This document shows, piece by piece, positions 61,311 to 64,000 of a DNA stretch of 64,000 bases; the first letter of the stretch is position 1, and each line of letters starts with the position of its first letter. Origin of the DNA: Apteryx mantelli. Its lineage: Eukaryota; Chordata; Aves; Apterygiformes; Apterygidae. A model generated the notes under the pieces. The model made no database searches, had not been told where the DNA came from, and worked only from the letters and a program-made list of their open reading frames with translations. The translations under genes and the position numbers were made by a program. The stretch spans positions 30,539,447 to 30,603,446 of the forward strand of contig NC_089984.1 of the NCBI RefSeq assembly GCF_036417845.1, written 5' to 3'.

Positions 61311-63840
61311 CTAGACATCAGTGTGCTGGGGGGGTTTGGGCTGGCTGCTGGGGCTGTCGGCCCAGGGCGCCGGCGATCGCTCTCTCCCCAGAGGATGCCG
61401 CTGGGTCACCTGGCTCACATCCAAGGGCGGTTTCTCGTAGTACCACGTTTGCAGGAGTTTGTTCACCTGATCCTGGTCTGTGATGCCCCGGAGAAGGTCT
61501 TCCTCTCCTTCAGCCTCCTCCTCCTCCCTGTGCAAGTTGAAGCTGTGCAATTTGATCTCTTTCCGCATGCTTTCAAAGAAGTGGAGGATGCATTGGTGAG
61601 CAAAGTGCCGGCTGTGCTCGCAGCAGGTTTCTTCAAAAATCTTCTGCTCGATGTCAATGTAGTTGCTCCAGTAACGTGTCTGCAGGAGGGCGGCTGGGCT
61701 GAAGCAAGGTGTCAGCCAACGGGCGAGGAAAGCTGCTATGATCAGGATCAACAAAATGCTCCAGCCAAGTGCCTGGATGATAAGAAATAAACAGCTACAC
61801 TGGGAACGTTTGTGTGCCACCTACACAGGCTTCAGCAGTGAGGTGAAGGCTGTCTAGACTGTACGCAACTCCCCTTAGCAGGAAGTAGTGCCTATTTTCA
61901 GTGCCCTCCCAGCAGCCCTATCCCTGACCTGGCACGGTCCTCGACTGGGAGCAGGGTACAGAGGGCCAGCGTTTCGCTGCCAGCCAGGTCCCGTTCCCAT
62001 GTCAGTCCTGAGCAAGCCACTTCTGGTCTCTCAGCTTTCACTGTCCTTAAAGCAGCAGGTCCTACCTCCCAGGAGAGCTGGGAGGTTTGCAGGTGGAAAA
62101 GTCTTCTCATCCTAAACGGAAAGGGCCTTAGGAGACCCAGATTTTCCTTGCAACTTGTTTTTTACTGTGTGGGTTTAGAAGTTACTGCTTTTTTCTAGAA
62201 ACAAAGTTCTGTTAATTAAACTATGTTTTATTTCCTTCCCTTTCCCTATCTGAGTGACTCCCCTGGAGATTATCACTGAGGGGGTCACCCTTGGGGGCAT
62301 GAAGAAGCAAAGAGCAGTCTTGCTCCTCGCCTGGCCATGGCAAAGCTCTTGCTGACTCAAGGATGAGTAGGAGCAGCTGAGACTCCCCCGAGCGTCTCCG
62401 GTGGCACCGGGGAGCCGCAGCAGGGACTCACCTGGGACCAGCACCGCAGGTACCTCGACACTGCCTTTCGGGATGTGTTGTTCCTCATGAGCTCGTCATC
62501 TTTGCAGGGCACCTTGGCGAGCAGCTGCTGCACTTGCGCCGGGCTGGCGTTGGCAAAGCCTGCAAACTTCTCGGGATCCACAGAGCCGCTGAAAGCACAG
62601 ACAAAGCATTTCCCATCCAGGAGGGTGACTATGATCCAGACGACAGGGGCAATCATGGCTCGCTGCAGGACGGAGGAACACATGTACCTGGGGCAGGAGA
62701 GACACCTGTGAGCAGGTACGTGCTGCAAGCTTTCTCCTTGTCCGTGGGGCTGGACGGACATGGACTGCCCTGGTGCTCAGCAGCCCCTTCCTGAGCTGAC
62801 TGATTCACAGGACTTTCCCCAGCCTTGCTCCAGCTAATGTCTTTTCTGCTCTGGGTCTCTTTGCTGGTGCTGCCTCCCACCGCAAACCTGCTCCGGTGCA
62901 CGGTAGCACTTTGCGTACTGTCTAAACCTGCTGCAGTGCATGGTCCTGTCATTTCAGCTGGAAGAGAAAACATGCTAAATCTGCTTAATCCTGCTTATAT
63001 CTGGAAAAAAGCAGCATGTTGTGAGCATCCTCCTGGGAAGCAGGGAAGGCAAGACACCTCTCCGGGAACCAGTTTCCCAGAGACAGCCTCTGGCTGCTGG
63101 AAACCCCCAAAGGCTTGCAGACCCTGCCGAGCCCAAACCAGATGAGGCAGGCAAGCGCTGCTCTGTGTCTGAGCTGACTTTGAACGGCTTCTGTCCTGTG
63201 CAGGGGGTAGGAGCTTGCATGCAATATAGTGGAGCTGAGTCTCCTCTCTTTGACCAGTGTAAAGGGGTAGTAGCTCCGCTGATGGCAGGGGAGTCACGGC
63301 GCTGCCAGTAAGGAACGACGGGGACAAAAACGCCCCTCGTCGCATCCTTTTGTGCATTTAAGCCACTGGGCAAAACCTGTGTGTGCGGTTTCCCAGCATC
63401 GCAGCACACGTGCACCCTCCTGCCCGCTTCGCCGGGAATGGGGACCGGCCGCTTGCAGGGGCCAGGTCGCGGAAGCCGAGTTTAGAGGAAAACGAAGGAA
63501 CAGGGAGAGCCGAGACCCGCCGGGGAGGCAGCTCGGCGCGGGGCGATACCCACCTGACAACGGCCGGGTCCTTCCTCCTGCGGCCCCGCGGCCTCCTCCA
63601 CTCCTCCAGCACCGCCGCGGGCTGCCGGGTGAGCAGGAGGCCGCAGAGCAGCAGGGCGGCGGGGGGCACGAGCAGGACCCCCAGGCCGTACGCCTCGTTG
63701 TAGCGCGGCAGGCAGGGGCAGCTGAAGTCAAAGCAAGCGTACATCTTTACGCTAGCCAGGGCTAGCAGCCCGCAGACCCCGTTCATCACAGACTCCGGGT
63801 TGGACTGGAAGTACTGGAAGATCATCCGGAAACGGTCCAT
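61311..63840 (-). CDS. CALHM3: CALHM3, calcium homeostasis modulator 3
   Basis: Three coding exons, 63840-63554 (287 nt), 62687-62432 (256 nt) and 61772-61311 (462 nt with TAG), give 334 residues (human about 344). The junctions are R/YMCSS (phase 2) and SQ/ALGW (phase 0). The start [17 protein letters not shown] is conserved. An in-frame upstream ATG at 63987 would add 49 non-conserved residues and is rejected. Visible are CPC (C41, C43), LLDGKC with D120, C126, C157 and the sequon N142-A-S, with a second N-N-T near 165. Exon 3 opens with the fourth helix, then [20 protein letters not shown], and has an acidic [10 protein letters not shown] insert. It ends HTDV, as in mammals. CALHM3 alone is weakly active in mammals but speeds gating of CALHM1 for purinergic taste transmission. 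Confidence 0.95.
61773..62431 (-). other. CALHM3: CALHM3 intron 2
   Basis: 0.66 kb between GTGAGT donor and ATCCAG acceptor; no internal feature seen. Confidence 0.85.
62688..63553 (-). other. CALHM3: CALHM3 intron 1 (absent from CALHM1 and CALHM2)
   Basis: 0.87 kb, GTGGGT donor and CCCCAG acceptor, phase 2. No internal gene seen. Confidence 0.85.
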
Positions 63841-64000
63841 CGGGCGTTTTCGGCAAGGGCTGATCTTCCTGGGAAGCTGCCGAGCTTCGCGGCCCTCACT
63901 GCAGCCTTGGGGCGGCTGGGGCAGGAGCAGAGGGAAGCAGGGCTGCGGCGGCTGCGTGCAAACCTTCCCGTGGCCACCGGCGCACAAGCGAAGCAGGTCG
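63841..64000 (-). promoter_or_regulatory. CALHM3: CALHM3 immediate 5' flank
   Basis: Only 160 bases are visible, moderately GC-rich. No TATA box or definite start site is seen. Confidence 0.3.

Noticed and set aside
63841-63987. In-frame 49-residue N-terminal extension of CALHM3
   Set aside because: All CALHM1/3 proteins start at MD(K/R)FRM; the extension has no similarity.

Overview
The window reads as a vertebrate nuclear chromosome segment, most likely from a bird (a crocodilian or turtle is the alternative). The evidence is spliced genes with GT-AG introns, CpG-island promoters, CR1 LINE fragments (one with a recognisable decayed reverse-transcriptase frame), and a compact run of six genes in the order TAF5 > ATP5MK < PDCD11 > CALHM2 < CALHM1 < CALHM3 <. 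As I recall, this is the same order as on human chromosome 10q24-q25. I assigned genes by recognising the translated exons. Exon borders were placed by hand from splice sites and reading frame, and no database search was run.

Layout. 1-7.9 kb: the last six coding exons and 3'UTR of TAF5 (+), the WD40-propeller half of a TFIID subunit. 10.0-13.0 kb: ATP5MK/DAPIT (-), a 59-residue ATP-synthase membrane subunit with a non-coding last exon. 12.7-13.5 kb: a CpG-island bidirectional promoter shared by ATP5MK and PDCD11. 13.3-41.3 kb: PDCD11 (+), the RRP5 ribosome-biogenesis factor, reconstructed as 35 coding exons and 1841 residues with the frame intact throughout. 41.3-46.3 kb: intergenic, with a CR1 element. 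46.3-47.7 kb: CALHM2 coding exons (-), with a CpG-rich upstream zone at 50.4-52.5 kb. 52.6-54.7 kb: CALHM1 (-). 54.7-61.3 kb: intergenic, with CR1 pieces. 61.3-63.8 kb: CALHM3 (-), whose start lies 160 bases from the right edge.

How the genes relate. TAF5 (Pol II transcription), ATP5MK (mitochondrial ATP synthase) and PDCD11 (nucleolar rRNA processing) are housekeeping genes. ATP5MK and PDCD11 are divergently transcribed from one GC-rich promoter with YY1-, NF-Y- and ETS-like sites. The three CALHM genes are a tandem family of large-pore channel subunits. All are on the minus strand and share a homologous phase-0 intron. CALHM1 and CALHM3 are known in mammals to form the ATP-release channel of taste cells.

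No clearly new biological system was found. The best second-look items are a textbook U12-type (minor spliceosome) intron in PDCD11, unusually high CALHM1/CALHM3 similarity in exon 1 that could reflect gene conversion, a 43-nt quasi-palindrome in the CALHM1 intron, a G-quadruplex-capable GGGAT array upstream of CALHM2, a splice donor three bases after the ATP5MK stop codon, and a possible orphan exon or retrocopy at 12.5-12.7 kb.
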